A DNA stretch of 64,000 nt from Acidithiobacillus sulfurivorans (GCF_018853815.1 NZ_JAAOMP010000031.1:1-64000); one strand, 5' to 3'; shown: positions 51,876 to 61,525, numbered from the stretch's first letter. Notes: a model not told the origin generated them from the sequence alone. Numbers and translations are program-made.

Positions 51876-52301
51876 TCAGGCTTCCAGGGTATGTACCTGC
51901 AAAGTGTATCCGATGTTCTTCAACGTTTTATATCTCTCTCTTGCCTGATCTCGAGCGATGTTTTCGGCTGGAATAAAATCCACCAGTCTTTCACAGGCCG
52001 GAAGTGGCTCAGGGAGATTCTGCAAGGCGCACAACACGGCAACCACGCAGGCATCCGGCCATGACTGCTGGTAGTGTATTCGTACAGAGTACTTTGCCCC
52101 TAGTCCATGAGGAATAAAAGCATCTGCCTGAAAAGTCCAGAGCATGTCGTCCACGCTCTGAGCTGTTGCCAAATCTGCACAGAGAATATCTGCTTCCCCA
52201 ACAACTTGCCAGACCTTGTTGATGACCCGACACATGGCACGCAATTGCTCTTGCGGCGTCAACAGGGTAGCTGGCAGGTCATAGAAGGAAGCATCTGGCA
52301 A
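51876..52301 (-). CDS. holC: DNA polymerase III chi subunit
   Basis: A 141-residue HolC protein: FYDLPATLLTPQEQLRAMCR, ILCADLATAQSVDDMLWTFQ, ADAFIPHGL and a C-terminal RYKTLKNIGYTLQVH. Chi links the clamp loader to SSB. The start is set to TTG at 52301: GAGGGG lies 6 bp upstream, overlapping the pepA stop region, and homologues begin just before FYDL. The longer frame to 52379 runs inside pepA. The pepA-holC-valS order supports the call. Confidence 0.85.
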   Translation of the reverse strand: MPDASFYDLPATLLTPQEQLRAMCRVINKVWQVVGEADILCADLATAQSVDDMLWTFQADAFIPHGLGAKYSVRIHYQQSWPDACVVAVLCALQNLPEPLPACERLVDFIPAENIARDQARERYKTLKNIGYTLQVHTLEA

Positions 52302-52311
52302 CGTCGTCCCC

Positions 52312-53811
52312 TCAGGCAGTTTGACGGGATCGGTTGAGTAGATATTCGACCAACAAAGCGACAGGTCGTCCCGTGGCACCCTTGTTTTCGCCGCTTTTCC
52401 AGGCTACGCCAGCAATATCCAAGTGCGCCCAATGGTAGTTTTCCGTGAAACGAGACAAAAAGCAGGCTGCAGTAATGGTTCCGGCAGGACGACCACCGAC
52501 GTTGGAAAGATCCGCAAAAGGGCTCTTCAGCTGTTCCTGGTATTCTTCAAAAAGAGGTAATTCCCAGGCGCGGTCCATGCTTTCCTTGCCAGCGCTGATC
52601 AGATCATGAACCAGCCCTTCGTGGTTACCTAACACAGCGGCGGTTTGGTGCCCCAGGGCAATGACACATGCTCCGGTCAGGGTGGCCATGTCAATGACTA
52701 CATCGGGTTCGAAGCGCTCAACGTAGGTGAGGGCATCAGCGAGAATCAGGCGACCTTCAGCATCCGTATTAATGACCTCTACCGTCAGGCCTTTCATGCT
52801 CTTGTGAATATCACCGGGTTTGGTGGCCAGGCCGTCCGGAAGGTTTTCAGACGCGGGTACTACCGTGATGATGTTCAAGGGTAGTTTCAGTTCGGCAGCC
52901 GCCTGGATGGCAGCAAGGGCTGCAGCACCTCCGCACATGTCGTATTTCATTTCGTCCATTTTGTCAGCAGGCTTCAGAGAAATGCCACCTGCGTCAAAAG
53001 TCAGGCCCTTGCCTACAAAAACAATGGGAGCCTGTTCATCGCTCCCCCCCCAGTATTCCAGAATAATCAGGCGCGGTTCCTGACGGGATCCCTGAGCAAC
53101 ACCCAGTAATAGGCGCATATCCAGTGCTTCCATGGCGTCTGGACCGAGGATGGTGCTTTTGATTCCAGTACGTTGCGCCATGACTTCGGCCTGTTGTGCC
53201 AGCCAGCTGGGGGTACAGATGTTGCCGGGTTCATTGGCCAAATCTTTCGCCCAGGCGATCGCCCGCGCGGTCGCCAGCGCTTCGGCACTAGCCTGTTTAA
53301 TAGCGGCTTCTTCTTCCGCGCCACTGGCCACATTCAAATGCAGATGGGTCAGGCTGCGCCGGGGCTTTTCCGATGGTTCCTTATGATGATCAAACTGATA
53401 ATCGGCATCCATGACCGCCTGCACCACAATTTTGCTCAACGCTGCGGGTGAGCGGCGGGCAACGGGTGTTTCCAGCAGATAAAAGCTGACTTGAGTGATT
53501 TGCGCTTGTCGCAAGGCCTTGCTGACACTTTGTACTGCTTTACAAAATTTGCTGTCTTTGAGTTTGCCATGGGTGCCCAAGCCCAACACCATCACGCGTT
53601 GGGTGGCCAATCCGGGCAGTTGGTAGAGAATTTGGGTCTCTCCACACTGGCCGCTGAAGTCTCCCATCGCTAAAAATTTCTGCAGGCCGCCATTACAGGC
53701 TAAGTCTACCAAGGTGGCTGCAGGGCTCAGGATTCCGTCTTCATAAACACCAACGACGATACAATCCATTTTGTCGGTACTGGGCTTGTGGGCATGAATG
53801 GCTATCTCCAC
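52312..53811 (-). CDS. pepA: Leucyl aminopeptidase (M17)
   Basis: A 499-residue M17 peptidase with the signature NTDAEGRL, metal ligands in GKGLTFDAGGISLKP and DMCGGAA, and VDIMATLTGACVIALG-type strands. Hexameric cytosolic aminopeptidases of this family release N-terminal residues; PepA can also bind DNA in XerCD recombination. It is divergent from lptF with a 109-bp region between, and is first gene of the pepA-to-nadC operon. Confidence 0.95.
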   Translation of the reverse strand: MEIAIHAHKPSTDKMDCIVVGVYEDGILSPAATLVDLACNGGLQKFLAMGDFSGQCGETQILYQLPGLATQRVMVLGLGTHGKLKDSKFCKAVQSVSKALRQAQITQVSFYLLETPVARRSPAALSKIVVQAVMDADYQFDHHKEPSEKPRRSLTHLHLNVASGAEEEAAIKQASAEALATARAIAWAKDLANEPGNICTPSWLAQQAEVMAQRTGIKSTILGPDAMEALDMRLLLGVAQGSRQEPRLIILEYWGGSDEQAPIVFVGKGLTFDAGGISLKPADKMDEMKYDMCGGAAALAAIQAAAELKLPLNIITVVPASENLPDGLATKPGDIHKSMKGLTVEVINTDAEGRLILADALTYVERFEPDVVIDMATLTGACVIALGHQTAAVLGNHEGLVHDLISAGKESMDRAWELPLFEEYQEQLKSPFADLSNVGGRPAGTITAACFLSRFTENYHWAHLDIAGVAWKSGENKGATGRPVALLVEYLLNRSRQTA

Positions 53812-53849
53812 GTTAAATCTCCTGATAATCTATGACTGAGGAATTCAAT

Positions 53850-53924
53850 ATGAACGAAAGCGTACAAAGTAAGCCCCAAAGGCGCAGTGAATCAAGTGAT
53901 GGATTACAAGAGAATCGTTCATGA
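53850..53924 (+). CDS. Possible 24-residue leader ORF overlapping lptF
   Basis: An ATG at 53850 follows GAGGAA (53838-53843) with 6-bp spacing, a textbook ribosome site. It encodes a short polar peptide (MNESVQSKPQRRSESSDGLQ, four more residues) that ends at TGA overlapping the lptF ATG (ATGA). lptF itself has only a weak AAGAG. Translation of the leader may therefore feed lptF. No regulatory amino-acid run is seen. Confidence 0.45.
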   Translation: MNESVQSKPQRRSESSDGLQENRS

Positions 53925-55054
53925 CCCGTATCCATCTGCAAATTATCCGAAACATTTCCGTCACTTTTCTGCTGACCTGTCTAGTCATTCTCGCTATTTT
54001 GGCTATTGGTCAATTGACCCAGCTGCTGAAGCAGGTGGCATCGGGGCAGTTGCCGTTACCTATTGTCCTGCAATTGTTAGGACTGGCCGTGCCAACACTT
54101 TTGGTGACGGTTTTGCCCCTTGCGTTTTTTTTCGCGGTGTATTTGGTGTTTAATAATTTGTATCGTTCCAATGAAATGGTAGCCATTCGTAGTACAGGTA
54201 CCGGTTTGACAGGATTATTGCCTGCAGTAACCGTAGTGGCTGGAGTTGTTTTTTGCCTGGAGCTGGGCCTGGCTTTGTCCTGGGCTCCCGCAGCTCAACG
54301 CATGCTCCAGTCGGAGTCCGAAAGGTTGGCCAATGTCGCTGCAGAAGCGATGCTGCAGCCCGGCAGTTTTACCTCCTTATCGGGGGGACGGGTTATTTAT
54401 GTGGGTTCTGCCATCGGAAAAAATACACACCGTTACCATGAAATTTTTCTCTCCATCGCCCAAGGTGCACAATCAGATATGGCAACCGCAGCTTATGGTG
54501 AAATCAAACCGGGTGCTGATGGCGCACTCAGTCTGGTGCTTATTGATGGGCAGCGCTATCTCGGTCAACCCGGACAAAATGGTTTCAAGGTGCTTTCATT
54601 TGCGCGTTACCGGGTGATGCTTGGCAATTCTGCTAGTAATGGTACTAACCAGGCTGGCGGAATCAGCTGGAGTAATGCTTCCTTGGCCCAGTTGGTGGAT
54701 CATTTTTCTGGCCTGGACAGGCGTTATGCGGTGACGGAGCTGCAATGGCGTCTAATATGGCCTATCGCTTTGCCACTTCTGGCATTGTTGGCTATTCCAC
54801 TGGCTTACAGTGAGCCGCGCGGTGGTGGAAGAGCCGCCGGGATGTTGCTGGGCGTTCTCTTCCTGCTGGCGATAAATAACATTTTGATCTACATAAAAGA
54901 GCACATGATGGCTGGCAAGATGCCGCTATTTCCAGGATTTCTCTGGGTAGTGCTGGGCATCGCCTTGATCGCTTTTTATACTTTTTTACGCCGGAGTCGG
55001 GATTTGGGTTTGCTGCCTGTATTGTTTAATCAGAGTGCCAATGAAACGCGCTGA
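53921..55054 (+). CDS. lptF: LPS export ABC transporter permease LptF
   Basis: A 377-residue permease with three N-terminal and three C-terminal membrane helices around a periplasmic beta-jellyroll. Family features: LPLAFFFAVYLVFNNLYRSN EMVAIRSTG near residues 66-95 and IPLAYSEPRGGGRAAG in the second half. With LptG and LptB it extracts lipopolysaccharide from the inner membrane. It overlaps lptG by 14 bp. Confidence 0.94.
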   Translation: MTRIHLQIIRNISVTFLLTCLVILAILAIGQLTQLLKQVASGQLPLPIVLQLLGLAVPTLLVTVLPLAFFFAVYLVFNNLYRSNEMVAIRSTGTGLTGLLPAVTVVAGVVFCLELGLALSWAPAAQRMLQSESERLANVAAEAMLQPGSFTSLSGGRVIYVGSAIGKNTHRYHEIFLSIAQGAQSDMATAAYGEIKPGADGALSLVLIDGQRYLGQPGQNGFKVLSFARYRVMLGNSASNGTNQAGGISWSNASLAQLVDHFSGLDRRYAVTELQWRLIWPIALPLLALLAIPLAYSEPRGGGRAAGMLLGVLFLLAINNILIYIKEHMMAGKMPLFPGFLWVVLGIALIAFYTFLRRSRDLGLLPVLFNQSANETR

Positions 55055-56114
55055 TCGGCTGCTGTTTCGTGGCATGCTCGCCTACAGTGGCCTTGTTTTG
55101 CTGCTGTTGTTGGCACTGGTTTTTATTGCTCAGTTAATTGCCAAAGCTTCGGGACCGGGGCACGGCGTCTGGAATATGACGCGACTCATGCAGTACGCGG
55201 CTTTGCAATTGCCCGATGTTGCCTATGATGTTATTCCTCTGGCCTTGCTGCTCGGTACTTTGGTTTGGATGAGTATTCTCAGTGGCCATTCTGAGGTGAT
55301 TGCCTTGCGGATGTCCGGCTGGTCTCTGTGGCGTCTGGAGCAGCCCTTGTTGCTGGTTGGCTTGCTGGGAACGGTGTTGATGTTCGTCCTTGGAGAATGG
55401 GTGATTCCTGTGACTGCTCCGGCATCTGAAGCCATGTGGGCCAACGCCAGTGAGCCCGGTGCCGGTTTTCATAATATGGGGAATGAGGGGCTCTGGTTGC
55501 GGCGTGATGATCAGCTCATCCAGATTGGTGCAGTGGGTGATTCAGGCAAGGTACTGCAGAATGTGCGCATAATCTCACTCAGTCCGGGGATGGTGGGACT
55601 GAAGACCATGACCAGCGCAGCTTCCGCTCATTTTGCGGCGGGTCATTGGGTATTGCAGAATATTGATCTGGCCACGATTTCGCCGCAACAGTTACAGATG
55701 CAGCATGAACAAAGCTTGCCCTGGAACATCGAAATGCCGCCTTCTACCCTCAGCAGCTTTGCCCATCCGACGCGCACCATGACCCTGCCCACGCTCTGGC
55801 GCAACTACCAGAATTTGCAAACCGGGGCATTTAAAATGAATCGTTTTGCCTTGGCGTTCTGGCGACGCTTGAGTTATCCGTGGGTAGGCCTGATCATGAT
55901 CTTGTTGGCGGTCCCATTTGTCACCCGCAATCCCCGTGGTGGAGGGCTTGCCGCCAGGGTTATGGCCGGACTGGTGCTCGGGCTGGGTTTTCATTTTTTG
56001 ACGGAGATGTCTGGATATATCAGCGTGTCTGGTGGGATTAGCCCATCAATGGCTACGCTGCTTCCCATTGTTCTGTTTGCTATTATTGCCGGTTTTTTGC
56101 ATCGTATTGCTTAA
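55041..56114 (+). CDS. lptG: LPS export ABC transporter permease LptG
   Basis: A 357-residue partner of LptF with the same six-helix and jellyroll layout: LGTLVWMSILSGHSEVIALR M near residues 69-90 and PFVTRNPRGGGLAARVMAGL in the C-terminal half. ATG at 55041 is preferred; GTG at 55035 is the alternative. Its start lies inside lptF in another frame, a conserved coupled arrangement. Confidence 0.94.
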   Translation: MKRADRLLFRGMLAYSGLVLLLLLALVFIAQLIAKASGPGHGVWNMTRLMQYAALQLPDVAYDVIPLALLLGTLVWMSILSGHSEVIALRMSGWSLWRLEQPLLLVGLLGTVLMFVLGEWVIPVTAPASEAMWANASEPGAGFHNMGNEGLWLRRDDQLIQIGAVGDSGKVLQNVRIISLSPGMVGLKTMTSAASAHFAAGHWVLQNIDLATISPQQLQMQHEQSLPWNIEMPPSTLSSFAHPTRTMTLPTLWRNYQNLQTGAFKMNRFALAFWRRLSYPWVGLIMILLAVPFVTRNPRGGGLAARVMAGLVLGLGFHFLTEMSGYISVSGGISPSMATLLPIVLFAIIAGFLHRIA

Positions 56115-56139
56115 AAGAAATTAATCGCTGATTTTTTCG

Positions 56140-56167
56140 TTGTGACGCCGCCTGTTTACATTATAAT
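56140..56167 (+). promoter_or_regulatory. Promoter of the dynamin-GGDEF pair
   Basis: TTGTGA (56140-56145) and TATAAT (56162-56167) are 16 bp apart in the 121-bp spacer after lptG. Confidence 0.55.
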
Positions 56168-56235
56168 GTGGCCAGCTTCCTCGGAATTGTACAAGACGAT
56201 TTCAGATGATCCGGTTGTTGGATGGAGAAATGATC

Positions 56236-58206
56236 ATGGCCCTACCTTTGCTGATTGAACGCCTGCGAGCATACCATCAGTGGCGCGTGCGTATCGCAAA
56301 TGCTGTGGATCAAATAGCAAAGCTTTCTGTCGATTTGGAAATTCTACCTAGCGGTACCATGTTGCGGATGCAGAATCTATCCCGTGAAATTGTCGGTGAT
56401 CAGCTGCGTATTTCATTTTTTGGTGAGTTTGCGCGAGGTAAATCCGAACTCATTAATGCCCTGTTTTTTTCAGATCTTGGTGCTCGCCTGATGCCCTCTG
56501 GTCCAGGGCAGACCACTATGTGTCCGGTTGAAATTGCTTATGGTTTGGCGCCGCCTTCACTTCAATTGTTACCAATACGCAGTAGAACACTCAATGATTC
56601 AATAGAAAAATTAAAGAAAAATTCTGGTCTGTGGACTTTTTCTCCATTGAATCCCGATGACCTGAACGATTGTGCAGAGCATATGGGACAGTTGACAGAA
56701 ACTCTTTGTGTTTCAGTGCAAGAAGCTCGAAGTTATGGACTGTGCCCGCAGGTCAAAGAATTAGGTTCGAACATTGCAACAACGCACTGTGCTTCCTGTG
56801 GGGAAGGGATGGTGAAAATTTCTCGGTGGCGTTACGCATTGTTGCAATGGCCACATCCGGTACTAGAGGCCGGATTGGTCATATTGGACACACCGGGTCT
56901 TAACTCTTTGGGCAGCGAGGCGGATTTGGGCCTAGAGGCAGCGCGTAGTGCTGATGCCCTGATATTTGTGCTGAGCGCCGATACTGGCGTAACTCAAAGT
57001 GATCTCGCAATATGGGAACAATCGCTCGGACGCCATGCCTTACAAAATCAGTTGGTGGTATTGAATAAAGTAGATACGCTATGGGATGATTTACGAGAAC
57101 CTGGACAGGAATCTGCAGTTGTTCAATCCCAACGGGAAAAGACTGCAGTACAGTTAGGTATAAATGTCGATCAGGTCATAGCCGTTTCTGCTCAGAAAGG
57201 CCTATTAGGTCGTATTCGGCATGATGAACAATTGTCTGCCAGAAGTGGGCTGAAAGAGCTGGAAGAAGCTATAGCAGAAACGCTCATTCCAGGAAGGTGC
57301 AAATCCATTCTCGATAGTGCGCAACGGCTTATTAAAAGAGTAGTTATTGACCAGCGGGTGCTTTTAGAAGAACAAATCAAGAATCTCGGCGGCGAGATTG
57401 AAAGTATGGAACGGCTTCAGGCGCAAACTGGCGAGCAGCTGCCACGATTGCTGGAAAGGCAGCAAAAACTATTGCGATCATTTGCCGGTGATCGTGATTC
57501 CTTTATGTTGAAAGAACAAGAATTTCTGGAATCAGCCAATTCCTGGTTATTACAGGCACTTTCTTTGGAGCAGCTGGATCAGATTGTCGTTTCTGCCCGT
57601 GCCGAGTTGTTGGCTGCCTGGACGACGGTCGGTATTTATGACCGGTTTTCAAGGTTTTTTGAGGAAACTATTGCACAATTTGATAATGCTCTGGAACGGG
57701 CTAATCGCCTTTCAGCACTAATGCTGGATGCTTATCGAATACTTGAGCAACAGTATGGTTTGCCCAAACTTGATACCATTCCCTATGCTATTTTACCCCG
57801 GCGTGCCGAGTTACTGGCAATGGCTGATCGTTATGAGCGCTTCGGGAAACGCCTGGAAATAGCTGCTTCAACTCAAGGATCTGTGGTTCGCAAAGCTTTT
57901 TTCTCACTCGCCCAGCAAATAGAGGCATTTGTAGAAGAAACACGAAAAGAGCTGCGCAATTGGGTGAATGAATCTCTGGATTTGATGAATCGTCAATTAG
58001 AGCTTTTTGCCGCTCAGTCGAAAGAAAAAATGGTCGCATTGGAAGCTATTGTGGATTCTTCTACTAATATCCAGCCACGTATTCAATCTCTCAGTCAACA
58101 AAGACAAAGTAAGGAATCGAATCTCATCATTTTGAATGAAACTTATGCTGCATTGTGTGATTTGATGGAGATAGTTCCAGATTTTGGCTTTGCGGAAAAA
58201 CTCTAA
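56236..58206 (+). CDS. Bacterial dynamin-like GTPase
   Basis: A 656-residue protein from this start. GTPase motifs: G1 GEFARGKS (63-70), G3 DTPG (218-221) and G4 NKVD (277-280). A long helical part with coiled-coil character follows (EEQIKNLGGEIESMERLQAQ, and near the end QSLSQQRQSKESNLIILNET). This matches the bacterial dynamin-like layout of GTPase plus stalk; membrane remodelling is the family role. ATG at 56236 has GGAG 8 bp upstream; ATG at 56206 is a weaker option. The 3' end runs up to the start of a diguanylate cyclase gene. Confidence 0.82.
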   Translation: MALPLLIERLRAYHQWRVRIANAVDQIAKLSVDLEILPSGTMLRMQNLSREIVGDQLRISFFGEFARGKSELINALFFSDLGARLMPSGPGQTTMCPVEIAYGLAPPSLQLLPIRSRTLNDSIEKLKKNSGLWTFSPLNPDDLNDCAEHMGQLTETLCVSVQEARSYGLCPQVKELGSNIATTHCASCGEGMVKISRWRYALLQWPHPVLEAGLVILDTPGLNSLGSEADLGLEAARSADALIFVLSADTGVTQSDLAIWEQSLGRHALQNQLVVLNKVDTLWDDLREPGQESAVVQSQREKTAVQLGINVDQVIAVSAQKGLLGRIRHDEQLSARSGLKELEEAIAETLIPGRCKSILDSAQRLIKRVVIDQRVLLEEQIKNLGGEIESMERLQAQTGEQLPRLLERQQKLLRSFAGDRDSFMLKEQEFLESANSWLLQALSLEQLDQIVVSARAELLAAWTTVGIYDRFSRFFEETIAQFDNALERANRLSALMLDAYRILEQQYGLPKLDTIPYAILPRRAELLAMADRYERFGKRLEIAASTQGSVVRKAFFSLAQQIEAFVEETRKELRNWVNESLDLMNRQLELFAAQSKEKMVALEAIVDSSTNIQPRIQSLSQQRQSKESNLIILNETYAALCDLMEIVPDFGFAEKL

Positions 58207-58252
58207 CGAAGAGTTTTATATATCAGAGGTCTCTGTTATAGATGGCCGGACA

Positions 58253-60445
58253 ATGTTTATGCTGAAAACACTGCTACTCCTGTTTTTAATAGCCGGTTTG
58301 TCTGTGGTTTTTCGTGCGCTGGTTAAAAATCGTAAGATGCTCCGAGAGCTGAACTCCAAAGCAGATTTGCAGTTTGCCTTGTTGGAGGTGGATAGGCTTT
58401 TGGGCGATTCCTTGACTAAAGACATTTCGTCAACTACGCGACAGATGGTGGAAATCCTTTCTAAACGTCTGAATGCTTCTCTAGTCTGGATTGGTGTGCA
58501 GAAAACTACGGATAACACTGTGAGCGTCATGTCTTTGGCGGGATCACATAAAATGGCCGCTGTTAGTTTCACGGTTCCTCTTGATGCAGATGGTTCTGTA
58601 CGGAAAACATTGGATAGTGGGTGCGTCCAGCGTTTGTCGCTTAAGGGTGATACTTCCTATAAGCATTGGCCGATTGCTGATGATGCCACCTTTCATATCA
58701 GCCTGAGTGTTCCATATCGTAGTCTGGATGGTGACAAGGGTGTTATTGTTTTTTTTCTCCCAAAATCAATAAATACAGTTCCATTAAGTCATACCTTATG
58801 GACTCGACTTGCAGATGATTTTGTCGTTTTTCTGGAAAGGCGCAAGAACGCTATCAATGTCAGTCGTATTTCAGGGTTTCAGTTAGTGATTGTCGATTTT
58901 CTTAAGGATATTCTTGAGGTCAAAGAGTTGTCGGCAGCCTATAACCTTGCTCTTTCCATGCTCACTACGCGTGCTGACGCCCTCAGTGCCTGGATTGTTG
59001 CTTATCCCGAAAAGAAACAGGCGAACACCTCTGATTTTTTAGTGGCTTCTCGGGGGTCGATACCTGAGGCTTCACTCAGAATGGGATTGGAGAAGGACGG
59101 TGTAAGCCGGCAATGGTTTGATACGGTCATGGAGCGTGTCCGCGAAAAAGAACGTCCTTGTGTTGATGAGGTGCGTTTAAATTCAGCTTTGCAAGCCTGG
59201 AAAGATACTGAACCCGGAATGAAAAATGTTGCGGTGATCGGTGCCTGGCCTTTGTGGGATGATTCAGGTGTGCATGCAGTTTTGTTTGTCAGTAGCACTG
59301 ATCCCGTATATTTCAGTAATAATCTCCAGATTTTTCTGCATCAGCTCACAGAAATTTTACATGTTGCCGATCAGCAAATCAGCAACAAGGCAGAAATTCT
59401 TCGCCGTAATTTACTATATCAGGCATTGCTGGATGAGGCGGATGCTGTTCTCAAAATGAATGCAGAACAACCTTTGTTAGAAGAAATATGCAGACGTTTA
59501 GTCGGCAGTACATTGTTTGAGTCGGCCTGGCTGACTCGCCCTGCTGAGGATGGATCTCTGGATACCTTGGCCTTTGTTTCATCGGTAACCGAAGATGCTA
59601 ATAGTCTGATTGAGCAAATTACCGCCGATTTGCTGCGAGATATGGTGCTGCATGTATGGAAAACCGGTCAAGCGCTATTTCCCTCTGAGAGTGACAGCGC
59701 AAATAGCGCGGAGCTCCCGGTTGCGCTCTTGCCGATTATTCGCAACGCCAAGTTGTGGAGTGTTCTGGTGGTGAGATGTTGTTTGGTCGAACATCTAATC
59801 AGTGCGGATGTGAACGAGCTCTTGCATAGAGTTGCTTCATTGCTGGGTCGCGGCCTGGATGAAATGGACCTGAAAAAGCAACTGGCGGACGAGCAAAATC
59901 GGCAAAGCTGGTTGGCAAATCATGATGCATTAACCGGTTTGAATAATCGTCGAGGTTTAGATACCTATTTCATCCATGCCATCTTGCGGGCGCAGCGTAA
60001 TAATACTCTGCTGGCTATTTTGATTGTTGATTTGGATGATTTTAAACCCATTAATGACACCTATGGTCATGAAGCGGGTGATCGACTGCTGATCAAAGTC
60101 TCTGAAGCCTTGAAGGGCGTAACGCGTAGTACCGATTTTCTGGTACGCCTCGGGGGAGACGAATTTGTTGTTTTACTGGAAGGGCTGCATAGCGGTGCAG
60201 ATCTGCAACCGGTCATGAACCATATTCGTAAGGCAGTAGAATCGCCTATCCTGCTGGAGACACAAAGCTCCGTGTCGGTAGGCTGCAGTGCCGGACTGAC
60301 CTTGTATCCTGAAGATTCAGCCGCTCCAGACGGTTTGTTGCGCCATGCAGATGAAGCCCTGTACGTGGCAAAACGTAACAAGCAGAGCCGCCCCCAGTAC
60401 TGGGTGAATTATCTGGATATTCTGACGGCCGAAAAAAAAGATTAG
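58253..60445 (+). CDS. Diguanylate cyclase with N-terminal membrane helix and GAF-like sensors
   Basis: A 730-residue protein: one membrane helix (LKTLLLLFLIAGLSVVFRAL), two to three GAF-like domains between about 40 and 560, and a C-terminal GGDEF domain. The active site GGDEF is at 634-638 and the inhibitory I-site R625-S-T-D628 is intact, so it should make cyclic di-GMP with product inhibition. An open frame continues upstream to 58184, overlapping the dynamin gene; ATG at 58253 places the membrane helix first. It is co-transcribed with the dynamin gene. Confidence 0.85.
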   Translation: MFMLKTLLLLFLIAGLSVVFRALVKNRKMLRELNSKADLQFALLEVDRLLGDSLTKDISSTTRQMVEILSKRLNASLVWIGVQKTTDNTVSVMSLAGSHKMAAVSFTVPLDADGSVRKTLDSGCVQRLSLKGDTSYKHWPIADDATFHISLSVPYRSLDGDKGVIVFFLPKSINTVPLSHTLWTRLADDFVVFLERRKNAINVSRISGFQLVIVDFLKDILEVKELSAAYNLALSMLTTRADALSAWIVAYPEKKQANTSDFLVASRGSIPEASLRMGLEKDGVSRQWFDTVMERVREKERPCVDEVRLNSALQAWKDTEPGMKNVAVIGAWPLWDDSGVHAVLFVSSTDPVYFSNNLQIFLHQLTEILHVADQQISNKAEILRRNLLYQALLDEADAVLKMNAEQPLLEEICRRLVGSTLFESAWLTRPAEDGSLDTLAFVSSVTEDANSLIEQITADLLRDMVLHVWKTGQALFPSESDSANSAELPVALLPIIRNAKLWSVLVVRCCLVEHLISADVNELLHRVASLLGRGLDEMDLKKQLADEQNRQSWLANHDALTGLNNRRGLDTYFIHAILRAQRNNTLLAILIVDLDDFKPINDTYGHEAGDRLLIKVSEALKGVTRSTDFLVRLGGDEFVVLLEGLHSGADLQPVMNHIRKAVESPILLETQSSVSVGCSAGLTLYPEDSAAPDGLLRHADEALYVAKRNKQSRPQYWVNYLDILTAEKKD

Positions 60446-60485
60446 AGAGTGGCTCTTGAAGGGCAAAATTTCTGCCCTGGCTCTC
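60445..60485. terminator. Hairpin between convergent genes
   Basis: AGGGCA (60460-60465) and TGCCCT (60473-60478) form a 6-bp stem inside an outer GAGAG/CTCTC pairing. It lies between the diguanylate cyclase stop and the stop of the opposite-strand gene. No T-run, so a bidirectional terminator role is only plausible. Confidence 0.4.
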
Positions 60486-60816
60486 ACTGCCGCTGTCGGA
60501 TGAGTTCCTGATCAAAGGCGTTATCCAGTTCCTGGGACAACTTGAGCACCTTACGAAAAATGGCAGGGTCAGCATCGTCGGCCTGGACGCGCAGCCGCAG
60601 GCGGGCCAGCCCATCAAAACTGTGAGCACGGTCTACCGGATCACTCAAAGTCTGGCATTGGTTTCCCTGGTAAATGGCGTTAAGCACTTCTGCCGTCAAA
60701 GGGTCTTCCAACGTGTTGTTTTGGGCAGCCTGTAAGGCTTCTGCGGGGCTCAGATCACCGAGGAAAGGATATCCCAGGTGATGATTCAAAAATTCCACCA
60801 ACTCTTGGTAAGTCAT
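60484..60816 (-). CDS. Hypothetical protein, 110 residues
   Basis: A soluble helical protein, not recognised: YQELVEFLNHHLGYPFLGDL, then DPVDRAHSFDGLARLRLRVQ and a helical end. It is the last of a minus-strand operon after cyaY, the EVE protein and the GST, with a 16-bp gap. No motif or membrane segment. Codon use resembles the neighbours. Confidence 0.6.
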   Translation of the reverse strand: MTYQELVEFLNHHLGYPFLGDLSPAEALQAAQNNTLEDPLTAEVLNAIYQGNQCQTLSDPVDRAHSFDGLARLRLRVQADDADPAIFRKVLKLSQELDNAFDQELIRQRQ

Positions 60817-60832
60817 TACATACTCCAGAAAA

Positions 60833-61525
60833 TCAAAGGGACTGGGTCATGCCGTCATTCAGCGAGATATTACAAGCATCAGCGACACGTTGAAAATAAT
60901 ATTGCAGATCCAAAGGAATGGTCACGCCATCCAGCAATCTGAGTAAATGCAGGTCGGCCGTCAGGATAATATCCACCAGTGATAAATCACCCGTGTAAAA
61001 GCGCCGGCGAGTCAGGATTTTGCCCAATTCGCGTAATCGTCCCCGACTCTCAAGTTGCTGATACGCGCCGTAGCGATCATTGGCCAAAGCCTCGACGGAC
61101 TGCTGGAAACGGCGTTCACATTCGTTCCGATAAAAATTCATGTCTTCTTCATCATGACTGATTTCATCATAGGCAGGCAAAACCGGAGCGATCAGTCTTT
61201 CCAGAAGCGGCGTCAGGCTATTGCGCCACTGACAAAAGGCCACCCATTCCGGCTCGGCAATGCTCTGCTGCATAGGCAGGGTTTCGGGATAAAGCCGATC
61301 CAGTTCCGCCAATTCGGACAGCGTAGCTTGCTGTTTCTGGCCATTGGCATGGACCATTACGGGTAAATCGGCATAGTCCAGATCAAAAGCTGTTTCCTGG
61401 TCGCGTAGGGCACAGGGATGATCTTGCCAATGTAACTTTTTGGCGCTCAACACCATTCGTAGCATCTGCCCGGCAGTAGAAGACCAACGGTGATACAGGT
61501 GGATTTCGCGGGCAGAATCGCTCAT
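60833..61525 (-). CDS. Glutathione S-transferase-like protein
   Basis: A 230-residue protein with an N-terminal thioredoxin-like part (EIHLYHRWSSTAGQMLRMVL, then AKKLHWQDHPCALRDQETAF) and a helical GST C-domain containing TGDLSLVDIILTADLHLL. The SSTA stretch replaces the usual CPxx of glutaredoxin-like members. The DLSLVDI motif is the N-cap box of GST helix 6. Substrate unknown. It overlaps the EVE gene by 4 bp. Confidence 0.75.
   Translation of the reverse strand: MSDSAREIHLYHRWSSTAGQMLRMVLSAKKLHWQDHPCALRDQETAFDLDYADLPVMVHANGQKQQATLSELAELDRLYPETLPMQQSIAEPEWVAFCQWRNSLTPLLERLIAPVLPAYDEISHDEEDMNFYRNECERRFQQSVEALANDRYGAYQQLESRGRLRELGKILTRRRFYTGDLSLVDIILTADLHLLRLLDGVTIPLDLQYYFQRVADACNISLNDGMTQSL

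Noticed and set aside
52302-52379. Upstream extension of holC
   Set aside because: It lies inside the pepA coding sequence in another frame; TTG at 52301 has a well-spaced GAGGGG.
60484-60816. Treating the 110-residue frame as noise
   Set aside because: It is in operon spacing with the GST gene, has a sensible start and normal composition, so it was kept as hypothetical.
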